This document shows, piece by piece, positions 1 through 8,291 of a stretch of DNA of 32,851 bases. The notes beneath the pieces were generated by a model. The model had not been told where the DNA came from. It worked only from the letters and a program-made list of their open reading frames with translations, and made no database searches. A program made the translations under genes and the position numbers. Position 1 is the first letter of the stretch. Every line of letters starts with the position of its first letter. Source of the stretch: Synergistaceae bacterium (GTDB lineage: Bacteria; Synergistota; Synergistia; Synergistales; Aminobacteriaceae); contig WRHH01000004.1 of assembly GCA_009783355.1 (NCBI GenBank), positions 1 to 32,851 of the forward strand, in the 5' to 3' direction.

Positions 1-275
1 GAAGGGTTCAGCCGGTTCGTTCGAGGCGGGCGGACAGGCAAGGGTATCGCTGATGGGCAAAGGAGCGGACATTTCATCCGCCGCCAAACGGAAACTCGGG
101 TCGTTTGCGGTCGAACACGAAAGGAAGCTTATTAAAACAAGCTTCGTTATATTGGAATTCAATTACAAATACGGCTGTACGCGAAGCGCCTGGGGAGCGC
201 GTTTCATTATTATTTCGTAGCGTTGCAAATATCCAAGCTTGCAGTTCGAGTACGTTAATATATGGGGAGGTAATT
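1..275. other. Upstream region of the uronate operon; no recognisable gene
   Basis: No protein family is recognisable here. One + frame stays open from the window edge to a stop near 230, and a - frame is open from about 160 down to the edge, but neither resembles a known family. The region holds an inverted repeat (124-145) and a GC-rich stretch around 179-202 followed by T-rich sequence, which could be a weak terminator of an upstream gene. The last bases carry the strong ribosome binding site of uxaB. It may include the tail of a gene cut by the window edge. Confidence 0.4.
124..145. promoter_or_regulatory. Inverted repeat upstream of uxaB, candidate operator
   Basis: The sequence GAAGCTT, an 8-base spacer, then AAGCTTC forms perfect 7-bp arms about 130 bases before the uxaB start. 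No T-tract follows, so it is a poor terminator. The size and symmetry would fit a dimeric regulator, but no copy was found before the other operon genes. The role is inferred. Confidence 0.3.
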
Positions 276-1757
276 ATGAAACTCATCAATGAAACAATAT
301 CGAAGCCCGCGCGAGCGGTGAAGATTCTGCAATTCGGCGAAGGAAATTTTCTGCGGGCGTTCGTGGACCACATGGTTGACATCGCGAACGAAAAAGGCGT
401 ATTTGACGGCGGGATAGCTATAGTCAAACCTATACCATTCGGCAATTTAGACATGTTGAAAGCGCAGGACTGCGTTTACACAGTAATCTTGCGCGGCAAA
501 CAGGGCGGGGAAACGGTCTCGCAAAAACGGACAGTTACAAGCGTGGTCAAGGCAATTGACGCTTATTCGCAATATGAAGACTACGCCGCTCTCGAAAGGC
601 TCCCCGAACTGCGTTTCGTTGTTTCAAACACCACGGAAGCGGGGATAACATATGACGAAAATGACGATTACTCGCTTGCGCCGCCAAACAGCTATCCGGG
701 AAAGCTCACAAAGTTCCTGTATGAGCGTTATCAGGCTTTTAGCGGAGATAAGGACAAAGGGCTCATCATCCTGCCCGTGGAGCTCATAGAAAAAAACGGC
801 GCGAAACTTCGCGAATGCTGCTTGAGACTTTCCGGGCGCTGGAGCCTGCCTGATGGTTTTCGCGACTGGCTAATGAACGACAATATATTCTGCTCCACGC
901 TGGTTGACAGGATAGTTGCCGGATATCCTAAAGACGATGCGGACGCCATCAAAACTGAGCTTGGTTACGAGGATAAGCTTATAGTGACGGGAGAGCCGTT
1001 TGCGCTTTGGGTTATCGAATGCGAAACGCCGGAGCTTGTCCAAAAAGCCGGGCGCGAGTTTCCGCTCGGCAAGGCCGGGTTGCCCGTCGTCTTCACCGAT
1101 AACTTAGAGCCGTACCGGGAACGGAAGGTGCGTATCCTGAACGGAGCGCACACGTCCACCGTTGCGGCGGCGTATCTCGCGGGGCTCGATACGGTCGGCG
1201 AACTCATGAACGATGAACTCTTACGTAAGCTCATTGAAAGGAACGTCTATGCCGAACTTGCGCCCTTCGTCCCGCTTCCCGCCGAAGAGGTCAAAGCGTT
1301 TGCCGATTCCGTCATGGAGCGGTTTAATAACCCGTTCATCGTGCACAACCTGCTCTCTATTTCGCTCAACTCCATATCGAAATTCAAAGCGCGGGTTTGG
1401 CCGTCTATCCGGGACGCATTTGAAAAAACCGGGAAGCTCCCCGAATCGTTGTGCTTCTCGCTTGCGGCGCTCATGGCTTTTTATTCGGGGGATATAAACG
1501 AAAACGGAAAACTCGCGGCAAAGCGCGGCGACGATACGTATGAGATTATGGACGCCGCCGCTGTCATACGGTTCTTTGCAGATAATCATACGCTTCCGGC
1601 CGACGAGTTTGCAGCAGCGCTCCTGAAGCGCACGGATATCTGGGGCGACGATTTTGTAAATACAAAAATACCGGGGCTTGCGGAGAAGGTCGGCGGCTAT
1701 TTACACGACATACGCGAAAACGGAATAAGGGCGGCTGTCACGAATTTACTAAAATAA
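276..1757 (+). CDS. uxaB: Tagaturonate reductase (altronate oxidoreductase)
   Basis: NADH-dependent cytoplasmic reduction of D-tagaturonate to D-altronate in galacturonate catabolism (EC 1.1.1.58). The 493-aa length fits UxaB and the long-chain mannitol-dehydrogenase family. An N-terminal nucleotide-binding segment with FGEGNFLRAF lies at residues 20-29. The polyol-dehydrogenase motif K-x4-N-x2-H is seen as KVRILNGAH, with K283, N288 and H291. The frame is open further upstream, to an ATG at 105, but the ATG at 276 is chosen because GGGAGG lies a few bases before it and the family homology starts there. The next gene, uxaA, follows after 16 bases, and it uses altronate, this enzyme's product. 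Fructuronate reductase UxuB is the nearest alternative; the adjacent uxaA favours UxaB. Confidence 0.9.
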   Translation: MKLINETISKPARAVKILQFGEGNFLRAFVDHMVDIANEKGVFDGGIAIVKPIPFGNLDMLKAQDCVYTVILRGKQGGETVSQKRTVTSVVKAIDAYSQYEDYAALERLPELRFVVSNTTEAGITYDENDDYSLAPPNSYPGKLTKFLYERYQAFSGDKDKGLIILPVELIEKNGAKLRECCLRLSGRWSLPDGFRDWLMNDNIFCSTLVDRIVAGYPKDDADAIKTELGYEDKLIVTGEPFALWVIECETPELVQKAGREFPLGKAGLPVVFTDNLEPYRERKVRILNGAHTSTVAAAYLAGLDTVGELMNDELLRKLIERNVYAELAPFVPLPAEEVKAFADSVMERFNNPFIVHNLLSISLNSISKFKARVWPSIRDAFEKTGKLPESLCFSLAALMAFYSGDINENGKLAAKRGDDTYEIMDAAAVIRFFADNHTLPADEFAAALLKRTDIWGDDFVNTKIPGLAEKVGGYLHDIRENGIRAAVTNLLK

Positions 1758-1773
1758 TGCGAGGTGAAAACAA

Positions 1774-3255
1774 GTGCGCGCGATAATAATTAACCCCGTC
1801 GACAATGTAGCCGTAGCCCTCGAACATGTCAAAGCGGGAGAGAGATTTACCGCCCGAGGGCGGGAGTACGAGGCGAAAACTGACGCTGCCCCCGGGCACA
1901 AAATAGCGCTAGTGGACATACCGGCGGGAAGCGAGGTCATAAAATATGGATACCCGATAGGGCGCGCCACCGTGCCCATAGCGGCGGGCGAGACCGTTCA
2001 CGTCCATAACCTGAAAACCGCGCTTTCGGGCGAGCTTGAATACGATTATAAACCGCGCCTTACGCCGCCCGACCCGCGAACGCCTGGCAGTTTTAAGGGC
2101 TTCAGGCGCAAGGACGGCAAAGCGGGGATACGCAACGAGATTTGGATAATCCCGACCGTCGGCTGCGTCAACTCCATAGGCCAAGTAATAGCGGCAAAAG
2201 CGCGCGGACTTGTGCGCGGAACAGTTAACGGCATTTACAGTTACTCGCACCCTTACGGCTGTTCTCAGCTCGGCGCCGACCACGAGAATACTAAAAAAGC
2301 GCTGCGCGGGCTGATAAACCATCCCAACGCGGGCGCTGCGCTGGTATTGGGGCTCGGCTGCGAGAACAATACGATGGAGGGAATGAAAGAGCTGCTCGGT
2401 CACGGCGATACTGAAAGGGTAAAATTTCTCACCTGCCAGGACGCCGGGGATGAGATGGAGGCCGCGCTGAGACTTTTAGAGGAGCTCGTATCTTATGCGG
2501 AAGGATTTGCGCGCGAGGATATCCCGACTTCAGAGCTTGTCGTCGGCCTCAAATGCGGCGGGAGCGACGGACTTTCGGGCATAACGGCAAACCCCCTTGT
2601 CGGCGTGTACGCGGACAGATTAATAGCCGAAGGCGGCACGGCCATACTTACGGAGGTTCCGGAATTGTTCGGCGCAGAGACCATACTGATGAACCGTTGC
2701 GAGAGCAGGGAAGTTTTCGAGGAGACCGTGAAGCTGATAAACGGTTTCAAGGCGTATTTCACGAGCCACGGGCAGCCCGTTCACGGGAACCCTTCCCCCG
2801 GCAACAAGGAAGGCGGCATAACCACGCTTGAGGACAAATCCTTAGGCTGCACGCAAAAAGCAGGGCGCGCAACGGTTACGGACGTGCTGAAATACGGAGA
2901 GAGAACGAAGAAGAAGGGGCTTAACCTCCTCGAATCGCCGGGCAACGACCTCGTGTCCACAACCGCGCTTGCCGTGAGCGGGGCGCATCTCGTGCTGTTC
3001 ACTACGGGGCGCGGCACGCCTTTCGGCTCGCCAGTCCCCACCGTGAAAATCTCAAGCAACACTCGGCTTGCGGAGGCAAAGCGCGGCTGGATAGATTTCG
3101 ACGCGGGGCGCCTTATCGCCGGGGCGGATATCCGCTCGCTCGCGGATGAACTCTATGAGCTCGTCCGCGATATAGCCTCCGGCAAGACGCTGACCAAAAC
3201 CGAACAATCAGGCGCCCGCGATTTGGCTATCTTCAAAAATGGCGTCACGCTGTAA
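1774..3255 (+). CDS. uxaA: Altronate dehydratase
   Basis: Converts D-altronate to 2-keto-3-deoxy-D-gluconate (EC 4.2.1.7). The protein has 493 aa, the usual size of full-length UxaA. Residues 1 to about 83 form the SAF domain. The large UxaA/GarD catalytic domain starts near residue 105 and shows NEIWIIPTVGCVN, YSHPYGCSQLGADHENT, LGLGCENN and GLKCGGSDGLSGITANP, with conserved Cys and His residues expected to hold the metal. The start is GTG at 1774, preceded by GAGGTG at 1761-1766. It is cotranscribed with uxaB (16-base gap). KDG made here is phosphorylated by KdgK, encoded at the operon end. A galactarate dehydratase role is possible but less likely next to uxaB. Confidence 0.92.
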   Translation: MRAIIINPVDNVAVALEHVKAGERFTARGREYEAKTDAAPGHKIALVDIPAGSEVIKYGYPIGRATVPIAAGETVHVHNLKTALSGELEYDYKPRLTPPDPRTPGSFKGFRRKDGKAGIRNEIWIIPTVGCVNSIGQVIAAKARGLVRGTVNGIYSYSHPYGCSQLGADHENTKKALRGLINHPNAGAALVLGLGCENNTMEGMKELLGHGDTERVKFLTCQDAGDEMEAALRLLEELVSYAEGFAREDIPTSELVVGLKCGGSDGLSGITANPLVGVYADRLIAEGGTAILTEVPELFGAETILMNRCESREVFEETVKLINGFKAYFTSHGQPVHGNPSPGNKEGGITTLEDKSLGCTQKAGRATVTDVLKYGERTKKKGLNLLESPGNDLVSTTALAVSGAHLVLFTTGRGTPFGSPVPTVKISSNTRLAEAKRGWIDFDAGRLIAGADIRSLADELYELVRDIASGKTLTKTEQSGARDLAIFKNGVTL

Positions 3256-3260
3256 AGAAC

Positions 3261-3290
3261 TCATATGGATTCATATGAAAGTGGTATAAT
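3261..3290 (+). promoter_or_regulatory. Candidate promoter with TCATATG direct repeat
   Basis: TATAAT at 3285-3290 is a perfect -10 hexamer. The -35 position is covered by TCATATGGATTCATATGA (3261-3278): two TCATATG copies exactly 10 bp apart, each centred on the palindrome CATATG. A protein binding there would block the -35 region, so this looks like a regulated promoter for the genes from 3483 on. No good -35 hexamer is visible, which would suit activator control. The AT-rich 3291-3482 leader has no other clear signal apart from the GGAG ribosome site of the next gene. Confidence 0.4.
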
Positions 3291-3482
3291 GAAATACTCA
3301 AACTAGTAAGTATTTAATTCTGAAAAGTTTAAAGACGCTGGATTTCCAATATCATTTTATTTAGAATTTTTCGCTGCTCGTTATTGTATTGTCAGTTTAC
3401 TATCTCGCTTCCAACTTAATGCGAAGTTAGAGTTAATTATATTTAATCAAATACCAATAGAAAACATAAAGGAGCAACTTAC

Positions 3483-4490
3483 ATGAGAAGTGCAAAATTG
3501 ATTGCGCCGAAAAAAATCACGGTATACGATAACGAACCGGCGCCGAAAGCCGAAGCGGGACAGGTTCTGATTCAAGTCAAAGCAGCGGGTATCTGCGGAA
3601 CGGACATTCACGTATGGCATGGAGAACGTCCGGACGTGGTTTTGCCGCGCGTTATGGGGCACGAGTTCAGCGGGGTTGTGGAGGCGGACTCCGGAAAATT
3701 CAAGAAAGGTGATAAGGTCGTTGTTGATCCTGTCGTATCCTGTGGGACGTGTGTATCCTGCGTTCGGGGTTATCCCAACCTGTGCTCCACTGTCAAGTGC
3801 CTGGGGGTGCATGTGGATGGGGCGTTTTGCGATCTCATCGCCGTGCCGGAGGGCAAAGTCTACCTCTTCCCGGACTCCCTTTCTTTCGTACAGGCCAGCA
3901 TGATAGAACCATACTCCATAGCCTCCGAAGTAATGTCGAGAGGGTGTCCGGCGGAAGGGGAAAGCGCGCTGGTCTTCGGCGCAGGGCCTATTGGACTCGG
4001 AATATTGGAGGGTTTAAAACTCAAAGGGCTTTCCGTCATGGTAACGGACTTGGTGGACAGCCGTCTTGCCAAGGCAAAAGAACTTGGCGCTGACCACGTT
4101 GTGAACGGCAAAAAGGAGGATCTGGCGTCTGCTGTTAAATCGTTTACCGGGGATTTCGGGCTCGACTTCACCGTCGACGCGGTTGGCGACCCGAAGATAA
4201 TGGAAAGCGCCGTTGAAATGGCCGCGCCGGGCGGCCGTATTGTCGTTTTGGGTTTCAACCCGAATCCCGCGCAAATACCTGAGCTGCTTCTTGTGCGCAA
4301 AGAGTTGAAGATAATGGGAACTCGCATGAACTGCAATAGGTTCCCGGAGGTTCTGGGGTGGTTCGCAAAGAATAAAGTACACCCTGACGCCTTGTTGAGC
4401 GGAGAGTATCCGCTGCCGGAAATCGGGACGGCGTTCGAGCGCATCGCCGCTGACCCGCAGAATACGCTTAAGATTGTCATCACACTATAA
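3483..4490 (+). CDS. Zinc-dependent sugar-acid dehydrogenase (MDR family)
   Basis: Medium-chain zinc alcohol dehydrogenase of 335 aa. Catalytic zinc residues are visible as C38 (GICGTD), H60-E61 (GHEF) and probably E142. Structural zinc ligands are C87, C90, C93 and C101. The NAD-binding loop is GAGPIG at 166-171. The Cys-loop and tail, including GVHVDGAF and the final ...IVITL, resemble E. coli LgoD (YjjN), which oxidises L-galactonate to D-tagaturonate, the substrate of UxaB. A role in feeding L-galactonate or L-gulonate into the pathway is therefore plausible but inferred. Other options are threonine- or sorbitol-type dehydrogenases. GGAG precedes the ATG, and kduD follows after 17 bases. 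Confidence 0.8.
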   Translation: MRSAKLIAPKKITVYDNEPAPKAEAGQVLIQVKAAGICGTDIHVWHGERPDVVLPRVMGHEFSGVVEADSGKFKKGDKVVVDPVVSCGTCVSCVRGYPNLCSTVKCLGVHVDGAFCDLIAVPEGKVYLFPDSLSFVQASMIEPYSIASEVMSRGCPAEGESALVFGAGPIGLGILEGLKLKGLSVMVTDLVDSRLAKAKELGADHVVNGKKEDLASAVKSFTGDFGLDFTVDAVGDPKIMESAVEMAAPGGRIVVLGFNPNPAQIPELLLVRKELKIMGTRMNCNRFPEVLGWFAKNKVHPDALLSGEYPLPEIGTAFERIAADPQNTLKIVITL

Positions 4491-4507
4491 AGAAGAGAGG
4501 GATTAAC

Positions 4508-5260
4508 ATGTTGTTCGATCTCAAGGGCAAAGTTGCGGTTGTCACCGGTGCGCGCAAAGGGCTGGGCTTCGGCATAGCCGAGGGTTTGGCGGAGGCCGGC
4601 GCGGATATTGCGGGAGTCGGCCCTGTCGTTATGCCGGAGTTGGAAAAGAGCGTTACGTCGCTTGGCCGTAAGTTCCTGCACGTGGAAGCCGACCTCACTT
4701 CGCAGGAAAGAATTCCGGCAATTGTGGAGGAAACCGTCAAAAAATTGGGCGGTATCGATATTCTGGTGAATAACGCCGGCATAATCCGTAGAGCGGATAT
4801 GCTTGATTTCACCGAAAAAGACTGGGACGACGTCATAAGCATCAACTTAAAAACGGTGTTCTTCCTTTCTCAGGCCGTAGCACGGCAGATGAAGGAGCAG
4901 GGACGCGGAGGAAAAATTATCAGCATCGCCTCAATGTTGTCGTTCCAAGGTGGAGTTCGAGTTCCGTCCTATACCTCCAGTAAAAGCGGGGTCATGGGGC
5001 TGACTAAGCTCATGGGTAACGAACTTGCAAAATTCAATATTCAGGTAAACGCCATCGCGCCGGGCTACATGGCGACCGATAACACCGAAGCGCTTCAAAA
5101 AGACCCGGTGCGAAGCGCGGAAATACTCGCCCGCATTCCGGCCAACCGCTGGGGAACGCCGGATGACCTGAAAGGAGCAGCTATTTTTCTGGCTTCCCAA
5201 GCCTCGAACTACGTCACCGGGTACACTATTGCCGTCGACGGCGGCTGGCTGTCGCGATAA
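4508..5260 (+). CDS. kduD: 2-dehydro-3-deoxy-D-gluconate 5-dehydrogenase
   Basis: Short-chain dehydrogenase of 250 aa. KduD interconverts 2,5-diketo-3-deoxygluconate and KDG, the last step of pectin or uronan unsaturated-uronate breakdown. The cofactor motif TGARKGLG lies at 13-20, NNAG at 88-91, the catalytic Ser near 142, and YTSSK at 155-159. Segments typical of KduD are NNAGIIRR, SFQGGVRVPSYTSSKSGV, NAIAPGYMATDNT, RIPANRWGTPDDL and the C-terminal VDGGWLSR. No KduI isomerase is nearby. A related role on another ketosugar acid cannot be excluded. The ribosome site is GAGAGGG, and the gene is the probable end of a sub-operon with the dehydrogenase at 3483. Confidence 0.88.
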   Translation: MLFDLKGKVAVVTGARKGLGFGIAEGLAEAGADIAGVGPVVMPELEKSVTSLGRKFLHVEADLTSQERIPAIVEETVKKLGGIDILVNNAGIIRRADMLDFTEKDWDDVISINLKTVFFLSQAVARQMKEQGRGGKIISIASMLSFQGGVRVPSYTSSKSGVMGLTKLMGNELAKFNIQVNAIAPGYMATDNTEALQKDPVRSAEILARIPANRWGTPDDLKGAAIFLASQASNYVTGYTIAVDGGWLSR

Positions 5261-5376
5261 AGCGAACGATGACAGGGCGCTGAAGCCGACAGGTTTAAAC
5301 AGCGGGCAATTTCAGCTGAGATGCGAGTAAACTTTTATTAAGCAATCAAAAATATTTCAAGGAGGGAAACTTTATT

Positions 5377-6375
5377 ATGAGGAAATCTATTTTGGCGCTT
5401 ATTATGACCGGCGTGTTGATATTTACTGCTTGCGGCTCTTACGCCGAGGCCGCGGTTAAGGAAGGCGCGACTGTATTCAAACTTTCTTTTAACCAGACGA
5501 TCGAGAATCCGCAGGCTAAAACTATGCTCGGGCTCAGCGACAAGCTCTATGACGCCACTGAAGGACGTTATTCGATTGAGGTTTACCCGAACGAGCAGCT
5601 CGGGCCTCAGAAAGAATCTTTGGAACTGGTTCAGGCAGGCGTCATTGAAATGGCGCTCGTAGCTAATTCTCTGATCGAAAATGTAGTTTCCGATTTTGCC
5701 GTGATAGGCTGCCCGTACATCTATGACAGCGTTGAGCATCAAAAGAAATTGTTCCAATCCGGCGCTCTAGGCGAACTTTTCAAGTCCACGGAAAGCGCGG
5801 GGTTTAACGTCCTGTCCGCTTACAGCCTCGGGCCTCGTAACGTTTACACCAAAAACGGCCCTATTAAAAAACCGGAAGATCTGACTGGCCTGAAAATCCG
5901 CGTTATGCAATCAGACACTATGGTTCAAATGATAAATCACATGGGCGGCGTGGGTACGCCCATGGGACAGGGCGACGTTTATTCGGCAATTCAGGCGGGC
6001 GTGCTCGACGGCGCTGAAAACAATGTCATTACATACACGGATTTGATTCAATACGAAGTCGCGCCTTATTACTCGGAAACCGGTCACCTGATGATTCCTG
6101 ACCTGCTTATAATCAACAGCAATGTGCTTCAAAAGATGTCCGCCGAAGACCAAAAGACCCTACACAAACTTGCCAACGAATCAATAGAGACATTCTATGT
6201 AATGGCGGCAGAACTGCGCGGGCAGTACCGCGAGAAATGCGCAGGGTTGGGCGTAACGTTCACGAACGTTGACATTGCGCCTTTTCAGGCGAGAATGGCG
6301 CCTTTCATCGATGAAGTGTCAAATCGCACTAAAATGACCAAATCTGTAGCCGCAATAATAAAGGGAATGAGATAA
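5377..6375 (+). CDS. dctP: TRAP transporter solute-binding protein, DctP family
   Basis: Extracytoplasmic binding protein of 332 aa that captures an organic acid, probably a hexuronate or related sugar acid given the neighbours. A signal peptide covers about residues 1-26; FTAC at 16-19 could be a weak lipobox, otherwise cleavage after AEA is likely. The family core is visible: LGPQKESLELVQAG, the carboxylate-binding Arg region GLKIRVMQS, and GTPMGQGDVYSAIQAGVLDGAENN. GGAGGG lies 13 bases before the ATG. The 116-base gap after kduD may hold its own promoter, though no clear hexamers are seen. The substrate cannot be read from sequence. Confidence 0.9.
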   Translation: MRKSILALIMTGVLIFTACGSYAEAAVKEGATVFKLSFNQTIENPQAKTMLGLSDKLYDATEGRYSIEVYPNEQLGPQKESLELVQAGVIEMALVANSLIENVVSDFAVIGCPYIYDSVEHQKKLFQSGALGELFKSTESAGFNVLSAYSLGPRNVYTKNGPIKKPEDLTGLKIRVMQSDTMVQMINHMGGVGTPMGQGDVYSAIQAGVLDGAENNVITYTDLIQYEVAPYYSETGHLMIPDLLIINSNVLQKMSAEDQKTLHKLANESIETFYVMAAELRGQYREKCAGLGVTFTNVDIAPFQARMAPFIDEVSNRTKMTKSVAAIIKGMR

Positions 6376-6437
6376 GAATATCGGGGGCTGTAAATAAACA
6401 TTGAACATTGTATTAAACCTGTAAGGAGAGATTTTAT

Positions 6438-6956
6438 ATGCAAGCATTCACCACTGCAAAAAAATATGTGGATCTGCTCATGGAATGGTTGTGCATTATC
6501 TTATTGTCTATTATGACAGTTTTAGTGTCATATCAGGTCGTTACCCGTTATTTTTTTAACAGCCCCAGCGCCGTATCCGAAAACACAGCGCAATACCTTT
6601 TTGTGTGGATGATAATGTTCGGTAGCGCTTATGTCTTCGGCTTAAGAGAACACTTGAGCATAACTGTGCTTAAAGATAAATTCACTCCGTTTATTAATCT
6701 TGCCGTCGAGATATTTATCAATATTAGCCTCTTCCTATTCTCCGCTTTTGTGTGCGCTATGGGCGGCTACCGAGTGGTCACGATGCAAATGAGAACAATG
6801 GACGCCGCCACTGGAATTTCAATGGGTTTCATTTACGCCTCCATTCCAGTTTGCGGCGCGGTCATGCTGTTTTATGCCGTTTATAATACATGCCTTTCCA
6901 TACGGGAATACAAAACTAGCGTTGCTTCAGGTTTCGGAAGCAACACAACCATGTAG
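6438..6956 (+). CDS. dctQ: TRAP transporter small permease, DctQ family
   Basis: Membrane protein of 172 aa with four predicted helices (about 16-38, 50-66, 88-110 and 127-148), the standard DctQ layout. The family signature is the stretch QVVTRYFFNSP followed by SENTAQYLFVWMIMFGSAY and GLREHLSI. It couples to the large permease encoded 11 bases downstream and receives substrate from the DctP protein, whose gene ends 62 bases upstream. AAGGAGAG precedes the ATG. Confidence 0.9.
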   Translation: MQAFTTAKKYVDLLMEWLCIILLSIMTVLVSYQVVTRYFFNSPSAVSENTAQYLFVWMIMFGSAYVFGLREHLSITVLKDKFTPFINLAVEIFINISLFLFSAFVCAMGGYRVVTMQMRTMDAATGISMGFIYASIPVCGAVMLFYAVYNTCLSIREYKTSVASGFGSNTTM

Positions 6957-6967
6957 AGGGTAAAAGA

Positions 6968-8272
6968 ATGAGCACTGTGACGCTCGTCGCGATTATCCTG
7001 ATAGCCGGCATCGCGGTAACGCTTGCTTTGGGTTTCCCCATCGGCTTGAGCATCGGCGTCAGTTCAGTTGCGGCAATGATCGTCCTGCTGCCACTCAATC
7101 AAGCTGCAATCACCTCGGCGCAAAGGATGTTCACCGGCGCGAACTCCTTTTCCCTGCTGGCAATACCTTTTTTTATACTTGCCGGAAATATCATGAACAA
7201 CGGCGGCATAGCCAAACGCCTGATAGCCTGCGCCAAACTTATATCAGGAAGGTTGCCGGGCTATTTGGCGCAAACCAACATTGTGGCAAACATGCTTTTC
7301 GGCGCTGTTTCCGGTTCAGGCGTGGCCGCTGCTGCCGCTATGGGCGGCATTTTGTCACCTCTCGAAAGTGAGGAGGGCTACTCCAAAGAATTTTCGGCCA
7401 CGGTCAACATTGCTTCCGGGCCTACAGGCATGATGATACCTCCCAGCAACATCATGATAGTGTACGCTACCGTGGCGGGCTCGGTATCCATTGCGGCGCT
7501 GTTCATGGCCGGTTATATCCCCGGCGTACTTTGGGGCGCGGGTTGTATGATTCTTACAGGCTTTATCGCCAAAAAGCGAGGCTATGTAAATACGCAGAAA
7601 CATAGCTTGAAGGAAACTCTGGTGGTACTGTGGCAGGGAATTCCCAGCCTGTTGCTGATAGTTATCGTCATAGGAGGAATCTTGAAAGGCGTTTTCACGG
7701 CTACGGAGGGTTCAGCAGTCGCCGTTGTCTATTCGCTGATTCTCAGCTTTATCTACCGCTCCATTAAAATAAAGGATTTGCCCAAAATTCTTTTAGCCTC
7801 CGTAAAGACGACCGCTATTGTTGAATTTTTGGTATGCGTGTCGTCCGTTATGTCCTGGATTATGACCTTTACAAAGATTCCGCAGTTGATTGCCGGTAGT
7901 ATTTTAAGCATTACGAGCAGCCCGGTTATGATTCTTTTAGTTATAAACATAATTCTGCTTATAGTCGGCACATTTATGGACCCTACGCCCGCCGTGCTGA
8001 TTTTTACGCCTATTTTTCTGCCTATCGTGAAGACATGGGGCATGCACCCCGTCCACTTTGGCTTAGTCATGGTGATGAACCTGTGTGTGGGGACGATAAC
8101 TCCGCCTGTCGGCGCCATACTGTTTACCGGATGTAAAATTGGAGATGTAAAGATCGAACAACTGTTTAAGCTGCTTCTTCCATATTTCGCAGTGGTCGTT
8201 ATCACATTGATGCTGGTTACATATATTCCTGCTCTGAGCCTTTTTATTCCAAAAATGCTAGGACTAATATAG
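6968..8272 (+). CDS. dctM: TRAP transporter large permease, DctM family
   Basis: Polytopic inner-membrane protein of 434 aa, typical of the sodium-coupled TRAP large subunit. Family stretches include AIPFFILAGNIMNNGGIAKRL, GAVSGSGVAAAAAMG, PPSNIMIVYA, GTFMDPTPAVLIFTPIFLP and a near C-terminal VGTITPPVGAILFTG. These are the repeated re-entrant loops that carry Na+ and substrate sites. It completes the dctPQM transporter. The eda fusion gene starts 19 bases downstream, so uptake and catabolism are probably coexpressed. Confidence 0.92.
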   Translation: MSTVTLVAIILIAGIAVTLALGFPIGLSIGVSSVAAMIVLLPLNQAAITSAQRMFTGANSFSLLAIPFFILAGNIMNNGGIAKRLIACAKLISGRLPGYLAQTNIVANMLFGAVSGSGVAAAAAMGGILSPLESEEGYSKEFSATVNIASGPTGMMIPPSNIMIVYATVAGSVSIAALFMAGYIPGVLWGAGCMILTGFIAKKRGYVNTQKHSLKETLVVLWQGIPSLLLIVIVIGGILKGVFTATEGSAVAVVYSLILSFIYRSIKIKDLPKILLASVKTTAIVEFLVCVSSVMSWIMTFTKIPQLIAGSILSITSSPVMILLVINIILLIVGTFMDPTPAVLIFTPIFLPIVKTWGMHPVHFGLVMVMNLCVGTITPPVGAILFTGCKIGDVKIEQLFKLLLPYFAVVVITLMLVTYIPALSLFIPKMLGLI

Positions 8273-8291
8273 AGAAAGAAGGGGAACTGAT

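Noticed and set aside
1-230. Tail of an upstream regulator gene
   Set aside because: Considered because of the operon context, but no reading frame shows a recognisable domain.
105-275. 57-residue N-terminal extension of uxaB
   Set aside because: No family similarity, and the strong ribosome site is at the ATG at 276.
1909-2403. - strand frame inside uxaA
   Set aside because: Shadow of a GC-rich gene; no ribosome site or homology.
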